Shown: one piece after another, positions 35,601 to 47,600 of the stretch | How positions within the stretch are numbered: the first letter of the stretch is position 1 | Layout of the letters: each line of letters opens with the position of its first letter | Assembly: GCF_030269925.1 (NCBI RefSeq) | Contig: NC_085128.1 | Coordinates: forward strand, 8,062,501-8,126,500 | Length of the DNA: 64,000 nucleotides | Direction of reading: 5' to 3' | DNA from: Bombyx mori | Lineage: Eukaryota; Arthropoda; Insecta; Lepidoptera; Bombycidae | Translations under genes and position numbers: made by a program | Notes under the pieces: generated by a model | What the model was told of the DNA's origin: nothing | Seen by the model: only the letters and a program-made list of their open reading frames with translations | The model's database searches: none

Positions 35601-38600
35601 GCGCCGCTCGTGATCAAGGCGCTAATTTACTCGGTGAGCACTACAATTTCAAGACACTAATTACCTATATCATTTATCCCATTTACAATGTTAAATTATG
35701 TTATTTATGTAAATAAGCCTTTTTATTATTAATTATTTATAATAATATGCTTGTGTATTTTTCGATAGCTTGATGTCTAAGAGTAAACACTTACACGGTC
35801 TGCGGAGGGACTTCGATTCCCTCTGTATTTTGTACCGTATGTTCCATGGGGAGTGCTCTGAGGAATTGTTCGAGATGATACCGTCATCTCATTTTTACCA
35901 TAGCACCGCCCGCCACCGGAGTAGAGTTCATCGATACTACCTGGAGCCACTGCGGTCAACCACAGTGCGTGGATGACCGCAGTGGCTGGACCGCAGAGGT
36001 CTTTTTGTTACGTACTATCCGGCTATGGAATGAGCTCCCCTCCACGGTGTTTTCCGAGCGCTATGACATGTCCTTCTTCAAACGAGGCTTGTGTAGAGTA
36101 TTAAGCTGTAGGCAGCGGCTTGACTGTACCCCTAGCATTACTGAAGTCCATGGGTGACGGTAACTACTCACCATCAGGTGGGCCCTATGCTCGTCTGCCT
36201 ATAAGGGCAATAAAAAAAATACATGTGTTCTCATATTAAAGCTTATCGTACGATTTAGGAAGTGTAACATCGGTAGCGTCAGTGGGCCGTGGTTACAACC
36301 GAGACCGATGTGTGACGTTGCTTGTGGTGGACGATCAAAATACCGACTGGTCCAAGTACTTTAGAGGTCGGAGGCTGCCGGGAGAATGGGACATCCGCGT
36401 GGAACAGGCGGAATTCAGGGTACGCAAATTTTTGCAAGGTCCAAGAAACTATATCGGAACAACTAATGAAATAGTCTTGAACAGTTGTTTCTCATTGTTG
36501 AAGTCACTCTAGATTCACGTGAATATAATCTCAGGATTAAGCGTCCATATAAGTTTGAAATCACAAAAAATCCGACACCAACGAAGCGTGTTGACACACG
36601 ACAATGGTAAGCAATGCGACGTTTCTATGGTACCGGAATTCCTGCACGCGTCATCAATAGCAGCCACAACTATTGTCGTGTGAAAAGCATTCTGTTTAAG
36701 TACAAGCCCACGTAATGTAGTCTAGCCTGTAGTACAGACAATGGTGCTAAAAAACTCAGGTTTATTATTAAGAATGTAGATTATTTAACAAAGTTACTGC
36801 TATTCAAAGCAAGTCACTATAATATTAATATATAGGTGGCGTGTCAATGTTCTCTGTTTACCTCGGTGCCTCGGGTTATTAATAATTTCTTACGTTTAAC
36901 CTCCCTTCAGGGGCGCGTGAAAATCTCTTTATTTATACAAAAAAAAGTAATTTTATGTAAATACATTTCGTACGACTTTAAGGTTTAATATTAACAAAGT
37001 TACAGGTTTGTCGTAAAAATGTGTATTTTAAAATGCTAGCCAGATATTTAGTACCTTCGCTAATCATAATTAAAACTTTAGCGGAACGACTACCTGACCT
37101 AATGGAAGTTTTATGTGCTAGAGGGTGTTTCGTTGGGAATACTAGCTGTATGTGAGACGTTAGTTCCCGGCTCGGTAGTATGTTTTAGCCGGTTATCGTC
37201 GCGACACACACACTGGGTCTGGACAAACCAATCGATCCCTGGTCGGGGATGGCTACGGAACTTGCCCAGCAAGGTATCCTAGGTCCCCGATGTACGTCTA
37301 GGATTCAACAAATAGTGTAAATGCACATACGCACCTGGGACTGCCACACGGAGCTCCTGGACGCGTGCACTGTTCTAGAATCACTAGGCCTTGTTGATGT
37401 ATTATAATTTAACTTCACCCGCGGTCGTCGATTTCGGTTAAGTTTAAATGTTCTAGATTCGGTTGCGTGTTGCTCGGCTCCCGTTCGTAATCGATGTGTG
37501 TGTGCATGCGATGTAGCTTCGCTGTCATTTGATGGATCCGAACGTGGAGATCGATTGGCGTTGTAAAATGTCAGATTTAAAATTTGCCGCGAAGACGGCA
37601 CATACCGCCCACCAAAATACAAGTCATTGGATTTTCCACTAAGTTAAATGATAAAATGAAAACTAAAGAAATTACTAAAGAAACCTACATCTAAATTAAA
37701 TTAAAGACAATATAATTTTAATAAATTTAGAATTTTAGTTAATCAGAATAAATAGGTAGGGGAGCTAACTTTGTTAATGGCCTAGTGTAGAATTTGCCAT
37801 TGGCTGTACGGACAGTGGCAATACGAACCACGCCATCAGGGCTGGCGTGAAGCTTGGAGACACGAGCTAAAGGCCAGTGCAACGGCATTGTACTTTCACT
37901 CTTAATCAGTACAACAGAACCATCATTCAAAGTTTCGCCCCTTTTGTTCCACTTTGCTCTCTGAGTTAGGGAATGCAGATACTCGGACTTCCAGCGTTGC
38001 CAGAAATGCCGCTGGAAACGTTGAATCAATTGCCAGCGATTCAATCTAGACATCTGATCATCCAACAAGTTAGAATCTGGAACGGCGGTAAGTGGTTCCA
38101 GAACCAAGAAATGTCCCGGCGTTAAAACGTTCAAATCGTTAGGATCTGAACTCAAAGAGCAAAGCGGCCGAGAATTTAGCAAAGCTTCGATTTGAACGAA
38201 AAGTGTTGTTAACTCTTCGAACGTTAAAGTTTGATTACCTATAATACGATGTAAGTGAGTTTTAGCTGCTTTAATTTGTATTTCCCATACACCTCCGAAA
38301 TGTGGAGCAGAAGGGGGATTGAATTTAAATTCAATGTTTTGAGACTCAGAAGCAGAATGCATATAAAGATTAAGGATCTTCTGAGCTCCAATAAAATTCG
38401 TACCACAATCGGAGTGTATAACATTCACCCTACCGCGTCTCCCAACAAAACGGCGCAGGGCAGCAATAAAGGCTTCGGACGAGAGCTCTTTAACCACTTC
38501 CAAATGAACTGCTTTGGTACTAAAACATACGAATAGGCACAAATAGGCCTTACCGATTTTGGCACCGCGATGCTTACCGAGTTTGATTTGGAATGGACCT

Positions 38601-41600
38601 GCGTAGTCCACGCCAACAATAGAGAATGGTTTGACTTGATTCACACGAGAAGCCGGCAAGTCACTCATGAATGGTTCCAATAATTTCGGATTATTTTTAT
38701 AACACGAAACACATTTTGACAAGCAATGACGAATAGCACGTTTAGAAGAGAATACCCAAAACAGCTGCATCAAAAGATATTGTGTCGTTCCCAACCCAGG
38801 ATGACAATTCTCTTTGTGAATTGCTTCGATGATCATGTATGTGAACCTAGAATGACGCGGCAACAGAGCAGGATGCTTGTGACTAAACTCAAGACCAGAA
38901 CGAGACAAACGGCCGCCCACCCTGACAACTCCTTGGTCGTCCAGGAATGGATTGAGTTTTCTCCACGGTTTAGGTAATGGTACACCATTCTCGAGCTTAC
39001 GAATTTCATCCTGAAAGTTGAGAAATTGAATTCGCTTGGTAATCGTCATCAGGGCCCCATGAAGTTCTGCACGACCTAAAAAGGTACCCGGAACACGTGT
39101 CTGTTTTTTGTTAGCATTTCTGATAAAACGAAGACAATAACCAATAATACGTTGAACCTTACGAATTGATGAAAACCTTTCGAGCAAAGAATCGATAAAG
39201 TTAGGTTCATCATTCACGACCAACGAAAAACAGCGTTCCTCGGCAAGCATATCAGTCTCGTTCACCTCGAGACCGGAATTTGAAGGCCATGAAGATGAAG
39301 GTTGCCGAAGCCAGCTCGGTCCCGCCCACCATAACTCACTCTGGAGTAGGTCGCTCGGACACATACCGCGGGAAGCTATGTCCGTAGGATTTTCATTAGA
39401 GCGCACGTGATTCCAGTGAGTTTCGGGGACAGTTTCTTGGATATGACTAACCCTATTAGCAACAAATGTTTTCCAACGCGAGGAATGGCCACGAATCCAT
39501 GACAGAGTTACCGTTGAATCTGACCAAGCAAATGTATCAGAAAGCGGAAGTAACGGTACATACACTTCTTTTACGAATTTGAGCAGGTCAGCGAGCAGAA
39601 CCGCAGCGCAGAGCTCTAGTCTCGGCAATGAAACTCTCTTAATTGGGGCCACGCGAGACTTAGCATATAAAAGGATACTCCTATGACCATTATGTAAGTA
39701 GTCCAGCATGAAGTCCGAATACTGCTGATGAAGGTTTGGACTTGAAAGAAGTCTTCGTTCCAATGAATGGAATCTTCGCAATGTATTTTCACGCGAACCC
39801 GGAAAGTGTAACTCCCTCTGCCTAAACGGCAAAGAAACGATGTACCTGCCAGATGTATCTCGAGCGTGGGTTTCAGTGTAAAGTTTCTCACATCGCTGCT
39901 CGTCTGGCGTTAGAACTGATGAATTAGGTATGACTTCCAACTCCTACAGTCTCCTCAATTCCTCATGGAGAGGAGGATCGTGCTCTCTTACAAAAAAAGA
40001 ATTTGAGTGTTTTGTCTCATCCCTGCATTTGACACTTCCCATCAGGATCCATCCGAAGATGGTGTTCAAGGCTGATGGTTCATGAGGACTACCTGAAATA
40101 TTTCCGGGCAGTAACAGCGTTGAAAACATTTCAGCACCGATAAGCAGATCGATTGGTCCAGGCTTATTATAATTCGGATCTGCGAGTCGCAAATTACGTA
40201 GGTGTTCGCATGAAGAAAGATCAAGACGAGCAGTGGGCATTTGTGCACAAATAGATGGTAAGATGAGAGCCGTTAAATTAAATAAATTCTTTTGATGAAC
40301 TCCGAGTTGAAGCTCCACCATTCCAGTCACTGACGTCGATGATTGTCCCAAGCCACAAACATTTCGCGAAGTTTGCTTAGGCTTTAAGCCCAATCGTTCC
40401 ATAGCTTGATTAGAAATGAAATGTGACTGACTACCAGGGTCAATGAGTGCGCGAAGAGTATGAAAGTGACCAGATGAGTCACGCACTTCAACGTTAGCAG
40501 TAGCCAGCAGAACTACAGAGCTACCATTCATGTTTGTAAAAGCCTGCGTTTGTGGCTCTTGACTAGAAGACGGTGGCAGTCGATTAATCGATGAATGACT
40601 CTTGGTCACGTCCTCGTGGACAGTGTCACAGAAATCTCTGTGGAGAAGCGTGTGATGGTTCTGTCTACAAATTTTACATCTGAAGATAGATTTACAATTT
40701 TTTAATTGATGCGAGGCGCGTAAGCAATTGAAACACCATCGATGAAGCTTCGCATGATTGTATCTATCATCTACCGATTTTTGTGAAAATGATTCGCAAG
40801 AGACTATAGTGTGCTCACCATCACAGTACGAGCACTTGAGTGTCGGTGGAGTAGAATTTACTACGGTAGTTGGTGTCAGCATATCCTTAGAATCGTTCTT
40901 CTTCGGTGGGGTGTTTGATAAAAAAGTAGAAACCGGTTTTTTATTGAATGAAACGACGTTATGAATCGCAGCAGAACGTGGCTTATCCGGAGCAGGACGA
41001 TTATGAACAAAGAAGTGGCCATCGCGTATAAGGGCTTCGCATTTGTTTTGTAAAAACCGCTTAAGGTCGTTGAAGGCTGGCAACTCAGAATCTGAAAATT
41101 GTATTTCAAAAGCACGACGAGTGTTTGAGTCCAGCTTTGAAAGAACTAAGTAGCTAAGTATAAAATCCCAACTGTCAGTCGGCAGGTTTAACCCTTTCAA
41201 TATCGATAAATTTTCGTTAAACAAATCAAGACTACGTCGAAAGTCAGATGGAGAATTTAATTTTAAATTTACATTAAGTATTTCTTTCCAACAGGTGAAA
41301 GCTAAATCACGCTTATTTTGATAACGATCAATCAATGTTTGATAAGCCTCCTGATAGAATTTCCCTTCATAAGGGAAGGAGCGTATGAGTGCCACGGCAT
41401 CTCCAGACAAACTTGATATTAGATAATGCATACGCTCTGAGTCCGTAAGTGTTGCGTTGTTATGAATGAGGGAGTGGAATACGTCATGGAATTTAGGCCA
41501 ACCTTTTATTTCACCTGAAAACTGCGGTACAGAAATTTTAGGAAGTTTTATGTTGTGACTTGTTACTTTGGAAGATTCTAGCGAAGTGTTCAATTCACTA

Positions 41601-44600
41601 CCCGTTTTGATAGTCAACTGCCGATATATAGAAAGAATCTCCATATAAATATCATCAAATTCCATGCGAAGCAGGTCCTCAGCCTCCTCATCGCAACTGT
41701 CTATCAGTGATATAATGTCACCGTATGCAGCCTCAAAGGCACTAACAACTTTTTTTACTTCCGGAAAACAAGCAAGGAAGGTGTTACATTGTTCCGAATC
41801 ATATTTAGCCGCTCGGGCAATAACTAAGGTTTTCTTTAATCGATTTAAAGATAAAGTACGCTTCCGTCGCAATACTGGTAGGTCCTGAACCGAAATTTCA
41901 TCTGTGTCCATCGACCTCGATTTACTTTTCTTAAGTACTGCACACGATACCTTCCGTTTCACGGAATGTGACATTCTTAATCGGAGCTACTATTTTATTT
42001 CAATTAAATTCAAAAAATAAAACAAAAAAATAAAAAATTAGAAAATAAGTACTTTGAATATTTGAAGGAAAATAAACGATTAATGTAAAATGTTTTTGTA
42101 ATGTAAAATGTTTTGTAATTACGCAACCAATACAAAAGGATAAAACTACAAGATCAATAACCCATTTGCAATTGAATAACTCAGGTAAAAGATGACGTAT
42201 GTGTTCGTATACCTGAGTTGTAAGTATTAGAATAATATCGCAAACACAAAGAACCGTAATCACCAAACGATATTTATAGGTAGGTAGGTAGTACGGAAAC
42301 GAAAAATGAATAAAATAAAAATTCACAAAGTAACTCATTAATTTGTCAATACGTGGACGGTATTTGATCGTGACAAAACAAGATTGGTATAGGTTTAGAT
42401 TTAAATTTAAATGTTTTAAAATTAAACCAAACGTGATATTATTTAAAATCGGTATTAGCACAACAATTATATTTATGAGAATATAACTTTGTACCAAGAT
42501 ACATAATTAACTAATGGGCGAACAATGCAGCGTTATACGTTCAACAAACGAAGACGGAGGGTATCCTCGTAAAGTGGACGACAATTAATCTAGAATTATT
42601 TATTAGATTCTCTTTTACGTTTAATATAATGAATTTTACAAATTAATGCACTGAAGAGAATGAAGTACATACACCGTTATGATATTTGATTGTATGCACA
42701 GCGTTACGGATTGCAATTAATTTGCACAGTGGATTGATGACGTGATTCGTATTGTCTTAGGCCTAATGAAATTGATCGTAATATAATTAAGAAAGCGGTT
42801 AAAAAGTAGTTACGTTAAATACTAGTTAAATTTAAAAACTTGTATTTTGCTGTGACGGTAGATTTCCCGGGTTTCGGCACCATAAAATGTATGTGAGACG
42901 TTAGTTCCCGGCTCGGTAGTATGTTTTAGCCGGTTATCGTCGCGACACACACACTGGGTCTGGACAAACCAATCGATCCCTGGTCGGGGATGGCTACGGA
43001 ACTTGCCCAGCAAGGTATCCTAGGTCCCCGATGTACGTCTAGGATTCAACAAATAGTGTAAATGCACATACGCACCTGGGACTGCCACACGGAGCTCCTG
43101 GACGCGTGCACTGTTCTAGAATCACTAGGCCTTGTTGATGTATTATAATTTAACTTCACCCGCGGTCGTCGATTTCGGTTAAGTTTAAATGTTCTAGATT
43201 CGGTTGCGTGTTGCTCGGCTCCCGTTCGTAATCGATGTGTGTGTGCATGCGATGTAGCTTCGCTGTCATTTGATGGATCCGAACGTGGAGATCGATTGGC
43301 GTTGTAAAATGTCAGATTTAAAATTTGCCGCGAAGACGGCACACTAGCAGTGAACTATAATGATCTGTAGTTAAATTTTTTAGTAAAAAATATAGCGTGG
43401 AAATATCATTTAACAGTTTCATGACCGAGATTATCCTTAAATAAGTCTTCTTGAAATAGTTGAAGCATTATTAGGTTATGCGGCGACTCCCTAGTCACAG
43501 TACTCAACATTTTATCCGACAGTTCCATAATAACTAGCAGATTACTGGTGGTAGAACCATTTGTGAGTCCGCACGGGTAGGTACCACCACCCTGCCTATT
43601 TCTGCCGTGAAGCAGTAATGCGTTTCGGTTTGAAGGGTGGAGCAGCCGTCGTAACTATACTGAGACCTTAGAACTTATATCTCAAGGTGGGTGGCGCATT
43701 TACGTCGTAGATGTCTATGGGCTCCAGTAACAACTTAACACCAGGTGGGCTGTGAGCTCGTCCAACCATCTAAGCAATAAATAAATAAAAAGATGTCTAT
43801 GGGCTCCGGTAACCACTTAACATCGGGTGGGCTGTGAGCTCGTCCACCCATCTAAGCAATAAATAAAAAAACATTTATGGTATTATATGAAGCGACTGCC
43901 GTCTGACCTCCAAAACGCTGATGGGAACCACTTTCGCCAGAGCCTCGTTAGTCATCCAGCAGGAATGCCGAAGACCGGGGAAAGTGGAGGAGTTTAAGTA
44001 TGAAAGTGGACCCTAGAACTAGACCGAGAAGACGCTAGAAGAAGAAGATTATGATTAATGAAATAATTTTTAATAGGAACTCTCAGTAACTGCGAACTCG
44101 GATGGAGCCAACGTTTCCATGGCGGTGTACCGTAGTGGTACGAAAGTGACACGATGTTTCAAGTAAGTGTGTGATTAGTAATTATTTTTATTCAATATAT
44201 ATTTTCTTAGAATCTTCGTGGACTAAAACCGTTTGAAATACATAAAATTCACGTTGAGATCGAAAACATCGTCTGCTTTCACTTTTCTGTCAATTTAAAT
44301 TTAAAAATCATTTAAACATTCATTAGATATACCGAAAAATACAGATCAAACTTTCTTTCGAATACTTTTAAACTCGTTTACGTTTGTCTCCATTGATCAG
44401 AGAATATGGATAGTTTCAAGCTTCTGAGTTTTCAGAGACCTCACACCTCTTTGTGGGTTTTGCCATATGTTTTTTCATCGGCCGTGCGTTTCATGTTATT
44501 GCAAAACTGTATTCTGTTGCCATAACACGAAACATAATTTTCTTTTATTGCGTAGATGGGTGGACGAGCTCACAGCCCTCCTGGTGTTAAGTGATTACTG

Positions 44601-47600
44601 GAGCCCATGGACATCTATAACATAAATGCGCCACCCAACTTGAGATATAAGTTCTAAGGTCTCAAGTATACAACTGCTGCCCCACCCTTCAAACCGAAAC
44701 GCATTACTGCTTCACGGCAGAAATAGGCATTTTTCCTCTGCTGATCCTGACGTCTGTGCGGATCGTCTTAAAGACGTGGTGCTCCAGGGGATGGATTTGT
44801 TTATCCCCTCCTCTGAAGTGCCCGTTGGGGGTCGCAGCAGACCCTGGTATAACAATGCCAGCAGGGATGCTGCACACCTCAAGCGGTCCGCATACGTTGC
44901 ATGGGATGATGCCAGGAGACGTCGGGATCCTAACATCTCAGAGGAAAGGCGGAAATATAACGCCGCTTCCAGGTCCTACAAGAAGGTTATTGTCAGGGCG
45001 AAATCGGAGCACGTTGCTAGAATTGGCGAGCGACTGAAAAGCTATCCCTCTGGGAGCCGTGCTTTTTGGTCGCTCGCCAAAGCTGCAGAAGGAAACTTTT
45101 GCAGGTCTAGTCTCCCACCACTACGCAAGTCCGATGACAGTCTGGCCCATAGTGCGAAAGAGAAGGCTGACCTTCTGATCAAACTCTTCACCTCGAACTC
45201 GACTGTGGACGACGGGGGTGCCACACCACCGAACATCCCCCGGTGTGATAGTTCCCTGCCGGAGATCTGCTTTACACAGTGCGCATTCAGGCGGGAACTC
45301 CGACTCCTGGACGTCCATAAGTCGAGTGGGCCAGACGGCATCCCTGCAGTGGTTCTGAAAACGTGCGCCCCTGAACTGACGCCTGCGCTAACGCGTTTGT
45401 ATCGCCTCTCTTATTGCGCTAACAGGGTTCCGTCTTCATGGAAGACCGCCCACGTCCACCCTATCCCCAAGATGGGTGACCGGTCGGACGGAGGGAGACG
45501 ATCAAAACTTGACGTCTGAAGTGGAGAACTCTCTGGGGCGAGTCTCCAAATGGGGTGAATTGAACTTGGTTCAATTCAACCCGTTAAAGACACAAGTTTG
45601 CGCGTTCACTGCGAAGAAGGACCCCTTTGTCATGGCGCCGCAATTCCAAGGAGTATCCCTGCAACCTTCTGAGAGTATCGGGATACTTGGGGTCGACATT
45701 TCGAGCGATGTCCAGTTTCGGAGTCATTTGGAAGGCAAAGCCAAGTTGGCGTCCAAAATGCTGGGAGTCCTCAATAGAGCGAAGCGGTACTTCACGCCTG
45801 GACAAAGGCTTTTGCTTTATAAAGCACAAGTCCGGCCTCGGTGGAGTACTGCTCCCAGCTCTGGGCCGGGGCTTCCAAATACCAGCTTCTTCCATTTGAC
45901 TCCATACAGAGGAGGGCCGTTCGGATTGTCGATAATCCCATTCTCACGGATCGTTTGGAACATCTGGGTCTGCGGAGGGACTTCGGTTCCCTCTGTATTT
46001 TGTATCGTATGTTCCATGGGGAGTGCTCTGAGGAATTATTCGAGATGATACCGGCATCTCGTTTTTACCATCGCACCACCCGCCACCGGAGTAGAGTTCA
46101 TCCATACTACCTGGAGCCACTGCGGTCATCCACAGTGCGTTTCCAGAGATCTTTTTTGCCACGTACCATCCGGCTATGGAACCCCTCCACGGTGTTTCCC
46201 GAGCGCTATGACATGTCCTTCTTCAAACGAAGCTTGTGGAGAGTATTAAGCGGTAGGCAGCGGCTTGGCTCTGCCCCTGGCATTGCTGAAGTCCATGGGC
46301 GACGGTAACCACTCACCATCAGGTGGGCCGTATGCTCGTCTGCCTACAAGGCAATAAAAAAACGTGCGGACTCACAAGAGGTCCACCAGTAGATGGATAG
46401 TTAGAGGAGATAACGCTATTGTAAAAAGTTTACATCTGTAAACTAAAACTGAATAATAGGACATCCGTCCGACAATGTGTGTTATATTTTCAGTTCTGAT
46501 AAACCTTACGTGTTAATTTTATAATTCCTAATATCTTCGATCTACTTTAGGCCTGACTTCGTGCTGGTGAGGCAAAACGTACGTGACGCTGGCGCGGATC
46601 ATCGCGCTCTACTGCTTGGACTCAAGTTCGGAGGAGTTCCTTCCATCAACAGCCTCAACTCAATTTACCATTTCCAAGTAAGTTTACCTAAATCTTGTAT
46701 GACTTGAGATACAAAACATCCCAGAGTAGAAACTTTATCAGGGATATGTAATAAATTATCGCATTATAAGCGTCAGGTGTTTTCATATTTATCATCGTAG
46801 TGTGAACTTATTTATTTTACTTAATTACTCATTTAATTCGTAAAATCGGCAGCGACAAAATTATTTTAAAGATAATCTCCCGTTACATTACTGCGCTTGA
46901 GTATTTATAGTAAATTAAGAAAATACATTTTCATTTTGAGATTCATATTTAAATTTATCACTGAATAGAAGGCATACTATATTGACAGTCTTGCTGTTAG
47001 TGGTGCTTCTAGGTACCACAAGCACCGGTCACCCTCGTCATCGAATCCGTCGAAGGGCTCGACGAGTGAATTAACCCATAGACACAACCCACTGAGTTTC
47101 TCGCCGGATCTTCTCAGTGGGTCACGTTTCCGATCCGGTGGTAGATTCTGCGAAGCACTGCTTTTGCTAGGGCCAGTGTTAGCAACACACCCGGTTAGAG
47201 CCCCGTGAGCTCACCTACACGTCAAGGAGTAGCTGAAATAGTCTCTCAAGGCTATCAGCATAGGTAGGGCGAAAAAAAATCTTTTAGTACTATTTATTTA
47301 TATTATTTTTACTATTTATTTATATTCTTTCTTTTGTCGTTTAGACTCTCCCATGCACAATTAGGCTTTCCTTTGCGAACGTTTAAGTTGAGATGAGCTT
47401 AATTAGGTTCAGCCTCGTGTAAGCTTACCTATTGATTATATTATTGCTATAGATTCACAGATAGGCCAGCACGTTTTCAACATTTTCCTGTTCGTGTTAA
47501 GTCATTTCGTCATTCTGAAAATAATTTAGCAATACTTTTTTTATCGAAAGCTAGTTGGAGCGTGACATGCGGATTAACCATGGACTCGTGTTTCATTGCA

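Larger units (their letters stand above)
37147..43343 (-). mobile_element. BEL/Pao LTR retrotransposon lacking the reverse transcriptase
   Basis: 6197 bp, minus strand, with two 456-bp LTRs that are identical by eye. Both begin TG and end CA and are flanked by the 5-bp duplication CTAGC (37142-37146, 43344-43348). The internal order is primer site, leader, gag-protease and pol with RNase H and integrase. The stretch that should hold the RT polymerase domain is absent, with the flanking protein joined in frame near 39685. A TAG at 39944-39946 separates gag-pro from pol in the same frame. It lies antisense in synapsin intron 3. Confidence 0.93.
36420..44076 (+). other. Synapsin intron 3
   Basis: Runs from GTACGC to 'tttttaatag'. 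It contains the BEL/Pao element (37147-43343) and a SINE with a duplicated end. The remainder (36420-37146, 43872-44076) is unassigned. Confidence 0.9.
44730..46360 (+). mobile_element. LINE (family A) with RT core deleted
   Basis: 5'-truncated LINE whose ORF2 begins before the RT and ends with the family A tail and an A run. Frame 44776-45519 carries the pre-RT linker and the first RT motifs ([34 protein letters not shown]). The sequence then jumps to post-RT text ([37 protein letters not shown]). Motifs A to C, including the catalytic YADD, are missing. Later frames hold [20 protein letters not shown] and PRTIRLWN. This copy shows what the isolated 3' tails elsewhere belong to. Confidence 0.88.
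44542..46390 (-). repeat. Bm1-type SINE, minus strand, interrupted by a LINE
   Basis: The left part ends '...cacggcagaaataggc' at 44729. The right part resumes 'cgtgcggactcacaagaggt' at about 46363. The SINE bases between those words (about 18, agggcggtggtacctacc in other copies) are absent, so the LINE replaced rather than duplicated target DNA. Confidence 0.82.
44163..46550 (+). other. Synapsin intron 4
   Basis: Contains a SINE split by a LINE (44542-46390). The edges (44163-44541 and 46391-46550) are unassigned. Confidence 0.9.

Noticed and set aside
37305..37622. Identical ~100-codon frames in both LTRs (37305 and 43046), possible protein
   Set aside because: They are the two LTR copies read on the minus strand; identity reflects LTR duplication, not coding selection.
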